A stretch of 64,000 nucleotides of DNA from positions 99,235,265 to 99,299,264 of the forward strand of contig OW240913.1 of assembly GCA_933207985.1 (NCBI GenBank), written 5' to 3'. Origin of the DNA: Pelobates cultripes. Taxonomy: Eukaryota > Chordata > Amphibia > Anura > Pelobatidae. This document shows positions 13,971 to 23,382 of this stretch, piece by piece. How positions within the stretch are numbered: position 1 is the first letter of the stretch; every line of letters starts with the position of its first letter. A program made the position numbers and the translations under genes. Below the pieces are notes generated by a model that was given only the letters and a program-made list of their open reading frames with translations, ran no database searches and was not told the origin of the DNA.

Positions 13971-14385
13971 CTCCTTGTGCTTTGTGACCTGTAACTACCA
14001 AAAAAAACTTAAAATCCCAGACACATTATATATTCTGTAAATCAGAACAAATAAATAAATTTATTTTTAATTACTTTCCTTAACCTGCACTAATTATGCA
14101 CACATTATTATTGCAAAAACTGTAAAAAAAAACAATATTTTTCATTTTTTTTGCATTTTTCTGTATTTTTTTTATAATAAGTAAGCATTTATATATATAT
14201 ATGTTATATCAAATTAAAGCCCTTTCTGTCCTTTAAAAAACAGTATATAATATGTCTCGGTGCAATAAATGAGAGAGATGCAAATTGCAGTTGAACGCAA
14301 ACAGCAAGAAAATGCAAAAATTGCTTGTGTCATTAAGCGTAAGTCAAGCTTCTGAAGCTGTGTCCTTAAGGGGTTAAGGGGTTAA

Positions 14386-14692
14386 AGAAACAGTGGCACT
14401 GCACCCAGCCCACTTCAATGAGCTGAAGTGATCTGAGTAAAATGCAATGGCAAAATAACATTGTGATTTGATTATAAGCCATACATGGTCTTTTATTTTC
14501 ATGTAAAATTCTGTGTGTATTAATATCTACATAAGATCAACAAATTATTGAAAAAATATCATGGCTATTTTCATATCCCTTGAGGCTGATGTGTATTAAT
14601 TGGTGTTGTATTCCAAATGATTTAACCTATAATATCTCACATAACATATTGTTGTAAATCTTATAAATGAAGTCACAGCATATTTTTTAGAT
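14386..14692. other. Unassigned intergenic sequence
   Basis: AT-rich flank between the piggyBac complex and the hAT-like element. It includes the 'ttttagat' copy of the next element's target site at 14685-14692. Nothing else recognised. Confidence 0.5.
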
Positions 14693-15017
14693 CAGTGTTT
14701 CCCAATTGGTGTTCTGTGGAACCCTGGGGTTCCGCGAGAACACAAATAGGGTTCCGACAAAATTTCTGAAAACAAAAATGGCCGGGGGCGGCGAGGGAGC
14801 AGTGGGCAGTGATCTCCCTGCTCTGCTTCTTTGCGCGCACAGCAGTGATGCTGGAGCCGGAATATGATGTCACTCTGGCTCCGGCATCACTAAGAGGTGC
14901 GCGAGGGAGCTGAGCACGGAGATCACTGATCCCTCACCGCCCGTACGCCAGCCGCTCAGCAGCCCCACTGGATCCCAGGGACTGCACACCAGCTGTCCAG
15001 CATTCCCACTGGACCCC

Positions 15018-15102
15018 AAATAAAATACACAGTATAAAATATCCACATATATCTTCATATAAAATATCACCTTGTGGATATTTTATACTGTGTATTTTAT
15101 TT
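15018..15102. repeat. Perfect 30-nt inverted repeat
   Basis: The arms at 15018-15047 and 15073-15102 are perfectly complementary, with a 25-nt loop. The arms are AT-rich and end in 'atatccaca' at the loop side. This could be a hairpin of the host element or the junction of an inverted duplication. Confidence 0.85.
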
Positions 15103-15104
15103 AT

Positions 15105-15785
15105 TAAATATTTTTTGGTCACCTTTTACTGTGCAAATCATCTTTTAATACACTTTATACTTTTTTACCTGGCATTTTTATTATCCTGATTACTCCTAAG
15201 TAATCCTAGGTGGGGAGCAAACCACCAACGCTATCATCAAGGAGCAGTTTGCCTGCTCCATTCTTGTGAGTACCATTTTTTATATATTTTATTTATTACT
15301 GTTTTATCCAGAGAGCACTATTGGTCGTCTCTTTTTATTATTCTCTTTGAGTGTTGAACATACCTTTGAAGGAAGAAGCCTTCACAATATCCCATAAGCA
15401 GGGATTGTACCGCTGTACGATTTCCACAATAGAGCTAGCTATAGCTCTAATACATGTGCAATACCATCTTTTTTTATCACTTGTTGCATTTTATTAGATA
15501 TACCACACTATTTAGTTTTCTATTTGTTTTATCTTTTCATATTATTGAACAGTTCCTGACCAAGCACTTCACAGACTATTTGATCTAGGGAAGATCTGTT
15601 CAGCTAAGACTTTTTATTTGAATTATCTCCATATCCTATCGTTACATATTTTATTGGTCTATTTTGGCGCAGCCCTTATTTCTATTTTTATTCTTGTTGT
15701 ATTTTAAGGGGTTTTGAACAAATCCCTTAAAGGGTTGATGCTCTATTTTGTTATTAAGCACTTACTCTTTCTCTTGATTTTATAT
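15105..15785. other. Unassigned interior of the hAT-like element
   Basis: No coding remnant. Contains 'actcctaagtaatcctaggt' at about 15192 and 'ttaaggggttttgaacaaat' at about 15706. It may be part of the element or an older insertion within it. Confidence 0.35.
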
Positions 15786-16612
15786 GACACTGTGTGTATG
15801 TGTCAATGTGTCAATCTGAGTGTGTGTATGTGCCAGTGTGTGTATCTGTGAGTGCAAGTGTGTATTACGGTGTGTATCTGAGTGTGTTTATTTGTGAGTC
15901 AAGATGTGTGCATGTGTCACTGTGTTCATCTGTGTGTGTATTTGTATCTGAGTGTGTGTATCTGTGTGTCAGTGTGTTTCTGTGTGTCATTATGTGCCAG
16001 TGTTTGTGTGTATCTGTGTGTCAGATACATACGCACACACAAACACACAGATACACACTGACACAGAGATACACACACTGGTACATACAAACACAGATAC
16101 ACACACCGGAAAATACAAACACAGATACACACACTTTGACACATAGATACACACACCTTGAAACACAGATACATACACACACACACACAGATACACACTG
16201 TTTGTCAAGGTGTGTGTATTTGTGTGCCACTATGTGCCAGTGTGTGTGTATCTGTGTGTCAGATTCATACACACTGGCACAAATAAACACAGATACACAC
16301 ACCTTGATACACAGACACATACAAACACAGATAAACACACACTTTGACACAACAATACACACACCTTGACACACAGATAGATACATGCATACACGTACAC
16401 ACACAAATACACACAGTGTCAAGGTGTGTGTAACTGTGTGTCATTGTGTGTATTTGTGTGCCTCTATGTGCCAGTGTGTGTGTTTGTTTGTGTGTATCTG
16501 TGTGCCAGATACATACACACACACACACACACACACAGATACACATTGACACACAGATACACACACTGGCACATACAAAGACAGATACACACATCTTGAC
16601 ACACAGACACAC
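15786..16612. repeat. Alternating TG-rich and CA-rich minisatellite blocks
   Basis: TG-rich blocks (15786-16024, 16199-16262, 16420-16507) alternate with CA-rich blocks (16025-16198, 16263-16419, 16508-16612). The common words are 'tgtgtatctgtgtgtca' and its complement. Adjacent blocks are therefore able to pair. All long open frames on both strands here are by-products of the repeat. Confidence 0.92.
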
Positions 16613-16733
16613 ACCAGATTTTTTTTTTACCGGGGGGGCGGGGAAGGGGAGGGTGAGGGGGGGTTCCATAATGTTGATACACTATGTCAAAGGGTTCCAC
16701 AGGAAAAATTAATTAGGAACTCCTGGTTTAGAT

Positions 16734-17460
16734 AATTGTGTAAAATACTAGACAAAAGACACATACATATGTCATAACACAAAATAAACAAGAATGATGA
16801 TGCATGGTAACATTTTACCATAGTGAGGAGGAATGCATATATAATTGATTACTTCAATGTTATCTGTCACTAAACAATAGCAGATGAAAAAGTAAGGTAT
16901 TTCCATGTAAATAAGCACAGACTTAAAGGACACATGCTGTGTTCCATGAATTAGTCTTCAAATATGTTTTATTGAACACATACCTCCTAGCATTTGTGAT
17001 TTATATTCTGAAGTAGAAATGATATGCAGTGGGTATAAAATATACAGGAAACATGAATGAGTTACAATTGTTGAATGTAAATTGTCTATGATCAAGAGCT
17101 AATCTACGCTGTTGTTTTCATATTTTAGCCTACCTATTTCAAATTACTGTCATGCAGGGGCTTTAAATCCTTGCATCATAATACAAAAACACTGGGACTG
17201 TCAAGAACTGTCCAGTCATTACTACCTACACTGCACTGTTAATTGCTGGATGAATGAATTGATTGGTTTGTCTATCTAGCTGTTAACAGGCATTTGATTC
17301 ACTCAGAACAGGAGTCGTTTAGTGTAAAAGTATACTCTAGTTTACATCAGCTTTATGCTTTTATGACTCACTTTGATGGACAGGTTTCAGTTTAAATTTT
17401 GGTTAGACCACCTCACTAGCAAGTGTTCCCAGGCAAGACCCCTAATTATATATATCTACC
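16734..17460. other. Unassigned, partly conserved-element-like sequence
   Basis: No repeat hallmark seen. The part from about 17100 to 17330 is balanced in composition with words such as 'caaattactgtcatgcaggg' and 'gttaattgctggatgaatga', a texture often seen in conserved non-coding DNA. That is only an impression. Confidence 0.3.
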
Positions 17461-17471
17461 CCCTCAATAGT

Positions 17472-17800
17472 CACAATGCAACACCTACACACGCACACAA
17501 CATTCCTGAAACACACAGTACATCCCACATACACTCTATGCATCCCCTATGCACACACTAGAATCTCTCTAAACACACAATGCACTACCTACACTCACAC
17601 ACACACACAACATTCCTGTAACACACAGCACCTCCTATACACACAATATGTATCCCCTATGTACACACTAGATCCCCTATAAACACACAATGCACCACCT
17701 ACACACATAGAACATTCATGACACACACAGTACATCCCATTTACCCACTTAGGTATCCACTATGCGCACGCACTAGATTCCCAATATACACACACACTAG
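17472..17800. repeat. CA-rich minisatellite, ~105-110-bp unit, three copies
   Basis: The landmark 'cacaatgca' occurs at 17472, 17576 and 17686, spacing 104 and 110. Each unit also contains an 'aacattc' word and an 'acactaga' word. CA-rich, non-coding. Confidence 0.85.
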
Positions 17801-17959
17801 ATCCCATATACACACAAACACTCATTATCTACAGTCCTTTCATCAGACCTGAATAACATGACAGTAGGTAGTGGACAAAATGTAAATAGGCTTAAGTTCT
17901 TTGGGCCGCAGATAGGTTTTTAGCACCTTAATTTCAAAGTAAAGGTATAACATTACATA

Positions 17960-18090
17960 TAAAAATATAGACACACACTCACAGATATAGCGATACACAC
18001 ACACTGACAGACATACAGAAACACAGACTCATAGACACACACTGACAAACAACATATACACGCAAACACACATGCTAGTCAACATATACA
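17960..18090. repeat. CA-rich simple-sequence tract
   Basis: Imperfect 'cagacacacactgaca' words in tandem. It directly adjoins the family described next, as the TG/CA tracts do at 24.3 and 53.4 kb. Confidence 0.8.
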
Positions 18091-18092
18091 CT

Positions 18093-18496
18093 TTTATAGC
18101 CACCCCCCAGATTCCTACCTTTTGGTTCTGGAGGGTGGTTTCCCTTGTGTCCAGTCTGTAGGCTTGTTGATGGGAGTTAGGAGCTGTCTCTTGCAGTCTG
18201 CACCCCCTCCTCTAATGCTTCTCCTCCGCTCTGTCCTCCTGTATCTCTCCTAGCCTGGCCCCCTCCTCACTGTCTCCTTACCCCTCACATGCAGCTGCAG
18301 TCTCTCTGGAAGGAAGTGACCAGCTGTCACTTTCTCTAAGGCTGCCCGTAAGCAAGAGGCTTGGCCACGCTGCTAAAGGACCACAGCACCTGACTGGGCC
18401 TCTGCTGACACTAGCCCACTGGGTGGACCTAAGTGCATGGGCCACCCAATGTGTGCGACCCATTTTTTGTGGGCCCCCGAAATTTTTTGGAGGGCC
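18093..18496 (+). repeat. Interspersed repeat family D, copy 1
   Basis: The block runs from 'tagccaccccccagattccta' through a pyrimidine-rich 'ctcctc' stretch, 'gaagtgaccagctgtcactt', and 'cctgactgggcc'. The same order of landmarks occurs at 24405-24720 and, inverted, at 53205-53415. Each copy adjoins a TG/CA tract. It is likely the interior of a hAT-like non-autonomous family; termini not found here. Confidence 0.65.
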
Positions 18497-18975
18497 ATGG
18501 GTAACCCGACTGGTTACCTCCGCTAATTCCTTCACTCAGCCAATCTGGAACCATTAAAACAAGCAAACAACCATTCCCCCAGTAAACAGACGAAACATAG
18601 TTCTGGGAGTCAGCTGATTTATTTCTGACTACACAGGGGTTTTATTCCCAAGATCCTTTGTGCCTGAGAAATATTTGCGTGAGAAAACCCCATAATTTAA
18701 TTATCTCTCAGGCACAAACCATCTGCACAAAATATACAATACCCCAAAAGTGCTCCCACCATAACCAGGAACCCCACAAAAGTATCAATATCAACAGATA
18801 GCCCCGATCTGAGTGTATAACATATCCAAATATCACTCAGACCGGTTTGGTGAAACATGAATGCCATTGAGGTAAAGTTTTGACCGGCCGGACACGAGGC
18901 GCAAGCCCAAAATAATTCCAGGGATATAGGTGTCCTGGACGGTCTCTGTTCGGGGGTTCCTGTTCGAACACCATG
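18497..18975 (-). mobile_element. Decayed LTR, copy 1
   Basis: In the minus direction this carries 'aattatctctcaggcac'-type sequence near 18700 (complemented), and a block about 18790-18850 that matches 19270-19325 and 47030-47050 ('gatcagggctatc' and 'ggatatgtt' in the reverse sense). The family is shared with 19010-19575, 46488-47682 and 56867-57765. No coding region is attached. I cannot tell whether the family is ERV or Gypsy. Confidence 0.55.
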
Positions 18976-19009
18976 CAAGGGATTCTCTTCATTTCAGGAT
19001 ACAAATGCT

Positions 19010-19575
19010 AATGGTTTAGGTTGGCTTTTATACAATTCTCCAGGCCAGAGGAACACCCCCTGGACCTGATGGGGCACAGGAACACAAAGGACACAAACCA
19101 ATCAGAACAAACATACAGTCTATGACACACCCATGTACAGCACACAATCCCTCCCCTCTGCTTGGGAGATAATTGAGTCCTGTAAGTAACTAAATTATCT
19201 CCAGGCAGAAAAAACACATTTTCACAAAATTCAGAAAGTACCCCAAAACATAACATACCCTCAAAAACATCCCTGGATAGCCCTGATCTGGGTGAACAAC
19301 ATATCCAAAAATCACCTAGATCAGAGCAGAAGTTCAAAGGTTTTATGGAAGTTTTTTTTTGACCGGTGCAAGCATGGCTTTATGCCCAAAACAGTTCCAG
19401 GGAATTAGGGCCAGCAGTCGGTCTCTCTTTATGGAGTACAAAAGCACTTGCATTACTTGAATGGAGCCTTTTAAAGTGTATTGGGCAAGGTATACTGCAG
19501 GGCCCATAGTCACAGGGTAGGAGGCAAGCAAACAGGCCCCTCCAGAAACCAGTGGCGAGGTCACTTTCGCCACAA
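19010..19575 (-). mobile_element. Decayed LTR, copy 2
   Basis: The complement starts with 'tgtggcgaaagtgacctcgc' at about 19573, then 'tggaggggcctgtttgc', parallel to 'tgtgacaaaagcagcctcgt' and 'tggaggagcctgtttgcc' at 46488. It shares the 'ataattgagtcc' and 'aatccctcccctctgc' blocks with 47150-47195 in inverted sense. It is missing the 3' part seen in the 46.5-kb copy. Confidence 0.6.
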
Positions 19576-19661
19576 GCTTTAATCTACATCCAAAGCATTT
19601 TATATAAACATATCAAATACAATTCCCCAAAAATACTTCTGAAATTAGATGTAATAATAAG

Positions 19662-20586
19662 CAGAGCCAGCGCGCTCTATAGGCTAAGTAGGCGACCGCC
19701 TAGGGTGCCTACTTAGGGGGAGCGCCAGCAGTGGCTTTACTGCTTGTCTGACCGCCTCCCTATCAAGCTGAATTAATTGTATAGAGCAGGTCGCGGCTGC
19801 CGCCGGCCACGTTACCGGGTGCTAGGAAGCACTTACTTGTAGACTAGCTCCCGGTAGAATGTCGGTGACTGGAGCCTGCTAAGTCAGGACCCCTCTTCCA
19901 GTAAAGCACCGCGGCAGCACAAGGGCGCGTGATTTACTCACTTCCGCCCCTTGCCCTGTATGTGGGGACAAGTGGGCGGAAGAATAAAAGGAAAAGGTAA
20001 GTCTCATATGCACATTATTTATGTACAGATGCAGAGAAGCCACTTCTAAAATAATATCCAGAATAATATCACTTCTAAAATAATATCCAAGCAGACCAAC
20101 AAGCTATTACTGCTCAAAATAGACAAACCACTAATCAATCCACCAGCAGGCTACAGGCTCTATCTGGAGAGATAGAGAGAGAGAGAGTGTGTGTGTATGG
20201 GTCAGTGTGTGTCTACATGGGTCAGTGTCTGTGTATGGGTCAGTGTCTGTGTCTTTATAAGTCTGTGTATGTGTGTGTGTATTGTTCTGTGTATGGGTCA
20301 GCATGTGTGTGTATGTATGGGTCTGTCTTTGTGTATGGGTCTCTGTGTGTGTGTGTATGTGTCTCTGTGTGTGTATAGGTCAGTGTGTGTCTGCATGGAT
20401 CAGTGTGTGTGTCTTTATGGGTCAGTGTGTGTGTGGAGGGGGGTCAGTGTGAGCGTATGTGTATGTGTGTGGGTCAGTGTGTGTGTGTATGGACCAGTGT
20501 ATATAAGTCTGCATAAGTGGGTGAAACGAATGGGGCGGCAATTTTTTTTTCCGCCTAGGGCAGCAAAAATCCTTGCACCGGCCCTG
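19662..20586. mobile_element. hAT-like non-autonomous element with TG microsatellite
   Basis: The left end is CAGAGCCAGCGCG. The complement of the right end is CAGGGCCGGTGCAAGGATTT. Both lead into 'gccgcctaggg'-type sequence. The flanks are identical ATAATAAG copies (19654-19661 and 20587-20594), a perfect 8-bp target duplication. The interior is GC-rich to about 20000, then a TG microsatellite from 20185 to 20515. No transposase. Confidence 0.85.
20185..20515. repeat. TG minisatellite ('tgtatgggtcagtgtg' units)
   Basis: Imperfect tandem copies of 'gtgtatgggtcagtgtgt'. A near-identical array is at 49680-50160 beside the same hAT-like right end, so the array belongs to the element family. Confidence 0.92.
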
Positions 20587-20599
20587 ATAATAAGTAATT

Positions 20600-21335
20600 T
20601 AGAAATCAAATGGTATCCCTGATGTCAAAATGCTCCTGGTCAGGAAAATAGCATAGAATGACAACGATGAACCTTATAATGAATCAGAGTTAGGAAATTA
20701 GATTAAAATTAAATGGTGTAATACACTGTTTATGGATATTTATATTCATGTTGCATATTCTAAATGTTTTCCCAAATATACAATCCAAGACATTCCAAAC
20801 ATAATACATGTATTCCACCACACACTAAATGCAGTTACACAACATATATATTGGTTTACTTTAAGTTAAAAATATACATGTCTTACTTTATTTCCTTTAT
20901 CTGCCAGGGCAGTTAAATAAATATAGGGAAGAATTATTCCTTTAAAAACCATCCATCGATTTGTAGATGCACAAAAAATGGACAGAAAGCATCTTCATTC
21001 ATGATGTGTTAACCCCATAGTTAAACTCATATTCATATTTCTTTGTTTTATTCAAAATTTCATTGGGGCTCATTATTTAAAATTTCTGTTTGGTAATATT
21101 TTACAAAAAATTTTAAACTCATTTGAATACCAATTTTTATCTAATCTATACAAAACACATAATGCATTTTGAAGAATTCATTATCAAGATATTTAAAGTA
21201 TCTCTGATGTTCAAATTGTACAATGACCCCATTGTTTTGACCCTTGTGGAATGTGTTGTCTCTTTGCAAACAAAATAACACTGTTTCACAAGGAATGATA
21301 CCATTAACATCTGATAATGTTCATAGTAAATTGTG
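20600..21335. other. Unassigned intergenic sequence
   Basis: AT-rich, no repeat hallmark, no plausible exon. Low-complexity T and A runs only. Confidence 0.4.
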
Positions 21336-21339
21336 ATGT

Positions 21340-21475
21340 AATATATAATAATATTATATTCCTTTTGTCCAACTTTATTATATTCATTTTAACAATCTCA
21401 GAAGGCTAAGATTGCCTTGCTGGGAATTAAACCTGAGATACAGCAGTTTGAGCACTCAACCATTTAGCTATTTTA
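21340..21475 (-). repeat. tRNA-derived SINE fragment
   Basis: On the minus strand, 'tagctaaatggttgag' (complement of 21455-21470) matches a polymerase III A box, and 'ggtttaattcc' (complement of 21423-21433) matches a B box at the normal spacing. The sequence after it, with 'cttctgagattgttaaaatga', parallels the tail of common vertebrate tRNA-SINEs ('cttctgaggttgataaaatga' from memory). The head is diverged, so it is a decayed copy rather than a tRNA gene. Confidence 0.6.
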
Positions 21476-21479
21476 CTAT

Positions 21480-22325
21480 TAATATAAAATGTCCAGACTA
21501 TTACTATTTTATTACCTAACATTAAAAGTTCCTTCTTCTAGTTTACATTAAATATAAACACTAAGGATATGGTTTTGAACTGCAATTCAGCTGTTATATA
21601 TGCAGTTTGTTACAAATGTAACCAATGTGTGATTAACCAAGCTTTGTTTCTGGGGGCACTAACCCACTCGTGAGTATCATCACCGTTGAATAGATCAAAA
21701 TAGATATGAAAGTCCCCTTGTATACGAGCATTCTGAAACCCTCCAGAAAACAAGTTAATCTTATGTATGTTTTATTTATGTTTTTTTCCCTCAGTACTAT
21801 GGCCACCTGCTTCGAAATGACTTAGATAAAATCCAGACCAAAAAGCCCATTAAAATTGTGTGTCAATATGTAAAGGGAGCTTTTTAATGTCACTGAGCTA
21901 AAACACTTCTATAGGGTGCAATGATTTACAATTTATGAAAACTAATGTCAGAAAGAGAGACCACCCGTATAGTGAAGATCATTGGGGTGTCACTACATAT
22001 TAAATGTAACCTTTTTTAATGTAAAGTTGTTAAGTATTGAAACAGTTCACAGCAATGAAATAGAAAAGCAGATCAGATTTAGATAACAATCTTGTAATGT
22101 TGCAGGGTTGAAATATGTGATCACAGTATAAACAAAGTATTTACCTGGTTATCGATCATACAATAGTGGTTCGAAATGCAAACACAGGAGGGAAACCTCA
22201 AAATTTGACAAATTATATTGTAAATGATGGTGCCATGCCAGCTCTTTATCTTCAACAAAGTAGCATTTAATTATGTTGCATTTAAATTTATAATATCTTT
22301 TCATACATTGATAGTACAGGTGGTA
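21480..22325. other. Unassigned; 21825-21920 conserved-element-like
   Basis: No repeat hallmark. The stretch around 21830-21910 ('aaaagcccattaaaattgtg', 'agggagctttttaatgtcac') has the look of vertebrate conserved non-coding DNA. Not verifiable here. Confidence 0.3.
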
Positions 22326-22327
22326 TT

Positions 22328-22400
22328 AACTTCTTAAGGACCGCGGACATACTAGGTACGTCCGAAAAAAACGGTCCTTAATGACTACGGATGTACCTAG
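22328..22400. repeat. Fragment of a piggyBac-type terminus
   Basis: Contains 'cttcttaaggaccgcggaca' and 'tacgtccg', then 'cggtccttaatgactacgga' and 'tgtacctagta'. The 'ttaaggac' word and the repeated 'gtacgtcc/ggacgta'-type words recall the ends of elements A and B. Only one end is seen. Confidence 0.45.
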
Positions 22401-22689
22401 TATAAATAAATATATTTATGTCAAAATACACTTAGAATTAAAATATATATTTATATATAAAAATAAAAAAATAGTAAGAAAAAAAATATATATATAAAAA
22501 AAGAGAAAAAGCCTTGCACTTCTACTCACAATTATGTGTAACCGGTGCTCGATTGCATTAAATATGCAGGACAAGAAAAAATCAGCACATACACAATTAC
22601 TGACATACATACAGAAAAATTACATTATTATTATTATGATTATTTTATTATTTATATAGCACCATCAGATTCCGTAGCATAGCGCAGAT

Positions 22690-22721
22690 GTTTCAGTCTG
22701 TTACACACAGACTTTCATCAG
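22690..22721 (-). ncRNA. Hammerhead ribozyme core 1
   Basis: On the minus strand: CTGATGA, a 7-bp stem II (AGTCTGT/ACAGACT) with a short loop, then GAAAC. Core residues are intact. Downstream is 'atctgcg', which lacks the cleavage-side arrangement seen in cores 2-4. Confidence 0.65.
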
Positions 22722-22732
22722 GACTAGTAGTC

Positions 22733-22764
22733 CTGATGAAAGTCTGTGTGTAACAGATGGAAAC
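22733..22764 (+). ncRNA. Hammerhead ribozyme core 2
   Basis: CTGATGA at 22733-22739, stem II with two changes at its base, GAAAC at 22760-22764, then GTTGATT. The preceding AGTC can pair with GATT to form a short stem I (one G-U pair), placing the expected cleavage after GTT. Stem III would be minimal, as in Penelope-type hammerheads. Confidence 0.65.
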
Positions 22765-22859
22765 GTTGATTCAATTTTTAAAGCTAATTAAAAGCTAAGT
22801 TTTATCTTACTTACAAGTTACAAGTCCTGGGAGTGCTATCTGGATCATTTTGTTCCGAT

Positions 22860-22902
<43 letters not shown>

Positions 22903-22990
22903 ACAGGAAAAAATCAGCACTCCCAGGATTTCTTATATAAAGACTTCTTTACTCCAAAGTGTCATGTTTCCATTCAGGACATTTTTTGTC

Positions 22991-23020
22991 CTGATGAAAG
23001 TTCCTGATCGGAACTGAAAC
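22991..23020 (+). ncRNA. Hammerhead ribozyme core 3 (centre of palindrome)
   Basis: CTGATGA at 22991-22997, a perfect 6-bp stem II (AGTTCC/GGAACT, loop TGATC), GAAAC at 23016-23020, then GTTGACA. The preceding TGTC pairs with GACA. The stem II differs in sequence from the outer cores while pairing is kept, which argues for a conserved structure. The matching minus-strand site at about 22945-22965 has lost stem II. Confidence 0.7.
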
Positions 23021-23206
23021 GTTGACACTTTGGAGTAAAGAAGTCTTTATATAAGAAATCCTGGGAGTGCTGATTTTTTCTTGTCCTGTATATATATATA
23101 TATATATATATATCAGAACAAAATGATCCAGATAGCACTCCCAGGACTTGTAACTTGTAAGTAAGATAAAACTTAGCTTTTAATTAGCATTAAAAATTGA
23201 ATCGAC

Positions 23207-23238
23207 GTTTCCGTCTGTTACACACAGACTTTCATCAG
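23207..23238 (-). ncRNA. Hammerhead ribozyme core 4
   Basis: On the minus strand: CTGATGA, stem II (AGTCTGT/ACAGACG), GAAAC, then GTCGATT. The preceding AGTC can pair with GATT. Expected cleavage follows GTC, the canonical triplet. Confidence 0.65.
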
Positions 23239-23249
23239 GACTACGAGTC

Positions 23250-23281
23250 CTGATGAAAGTCTGTGTGTAACAGACTGAAAC
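23250..23281 (+). ncRNA. Hammerhead ribozyme core 5
   Basis: CTGATGA at 23250-23256, perfect stem II (AGTCTGT/ACAGACT), GAAAC at 23277-23281, then 'atctgcg'. It is the inverted partner of core 1 and shares its unusual downstream flank. Confidence 0.65.
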
Positions 23282-23382
23282 ATCTGCGCTATGCTACGGA
23301 ATCTGATGGCGCTATATAAATAATAAAATAATCATAATAATAATAATGTAATTTGTCTTTATGTATTTCAGTAATTGTGTAT

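Larger units (their letters stand above)
10649..14377. mobile_element. piggyBac-like non-autonomous element B
   Basis: The ends are TTAACCCCTTCAGGAC (10649) and the complement of TTAACCCCTTAAGGAC (ending 14377), with TTAA flanks as in piggyBac insertions. No transposase remnant is present. The left part is CpG-rich with short inverted and repeated words ('gtccgtcac' several times; 'ttgatcactg' motifs at 11048 and 11411), and the right half consists of ~390-bp tandem modules. It lies exactly at the inner TTAA of the right terminal repeat of element A. Confidence 0.75.
14693..16725. mobile_element. hAT-like non-autonomous element with internal TG/CA tracts
   Basis: The left end is CAGTGTTTCCCAATTGGTG and the complement of the right end is CAGGAGTTCCTAATTAATTT. 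Both then continue to a shared 'tgtggaaccc'. The flanks are TTTTAGAT (14685-14692) and GTTTAGAT (16726-16733), an 8-bp target duplication with one change, as expected for hAT. The interior has a GC-rich block, a 30-nt perfect inverted repeat and a long TG/CA region. No transposase remains. Confidence 0.75.
22589..23382. mobile_element. Penelope-like palindrome carrying hammerhead ribozymes
   Basis: Outer arms (22589-22858 and 23113-23382) are near-perfect inverted repeats. They are followed inward by (TA)n tracts, then by inner arms (22901-22982 and about 23012-23090) around a short loop. The arms end in a 'ggcgctatataaataataaa'-type tail with ATT/AAT repeats, like the 3' ends of vertebrate retroelements. 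Hammerhead cores recur on both strands. Penelope-like elements are known to carry hammerhead motifs in their terminal repeats, and often in inverted arrangement. No reverse transcriptase is present, so this is a terminal remnant or a non-autonomous derivative. Confidence 0.7.

Noticed and set aside
15794..16669. Several long, cysteine-rich open frames on both strands (up to 191 codons)
   Set aside because: They run through alternating TG/CA minisatellite blocks. Codons are forced by the dinucleotide repeat (CVSVCV- or THTHR-type peptides). The same artefact explains frames at 4617-4962, 20187-20622, 23693-23968, 49685-50200, 53400-53846 and 60917-61301.
21340..21475. Functional tRNA gene
   Set aside because: A and B boxes are present but the acceptor and anticodon stems do not form; the flank has a SINE-like body.
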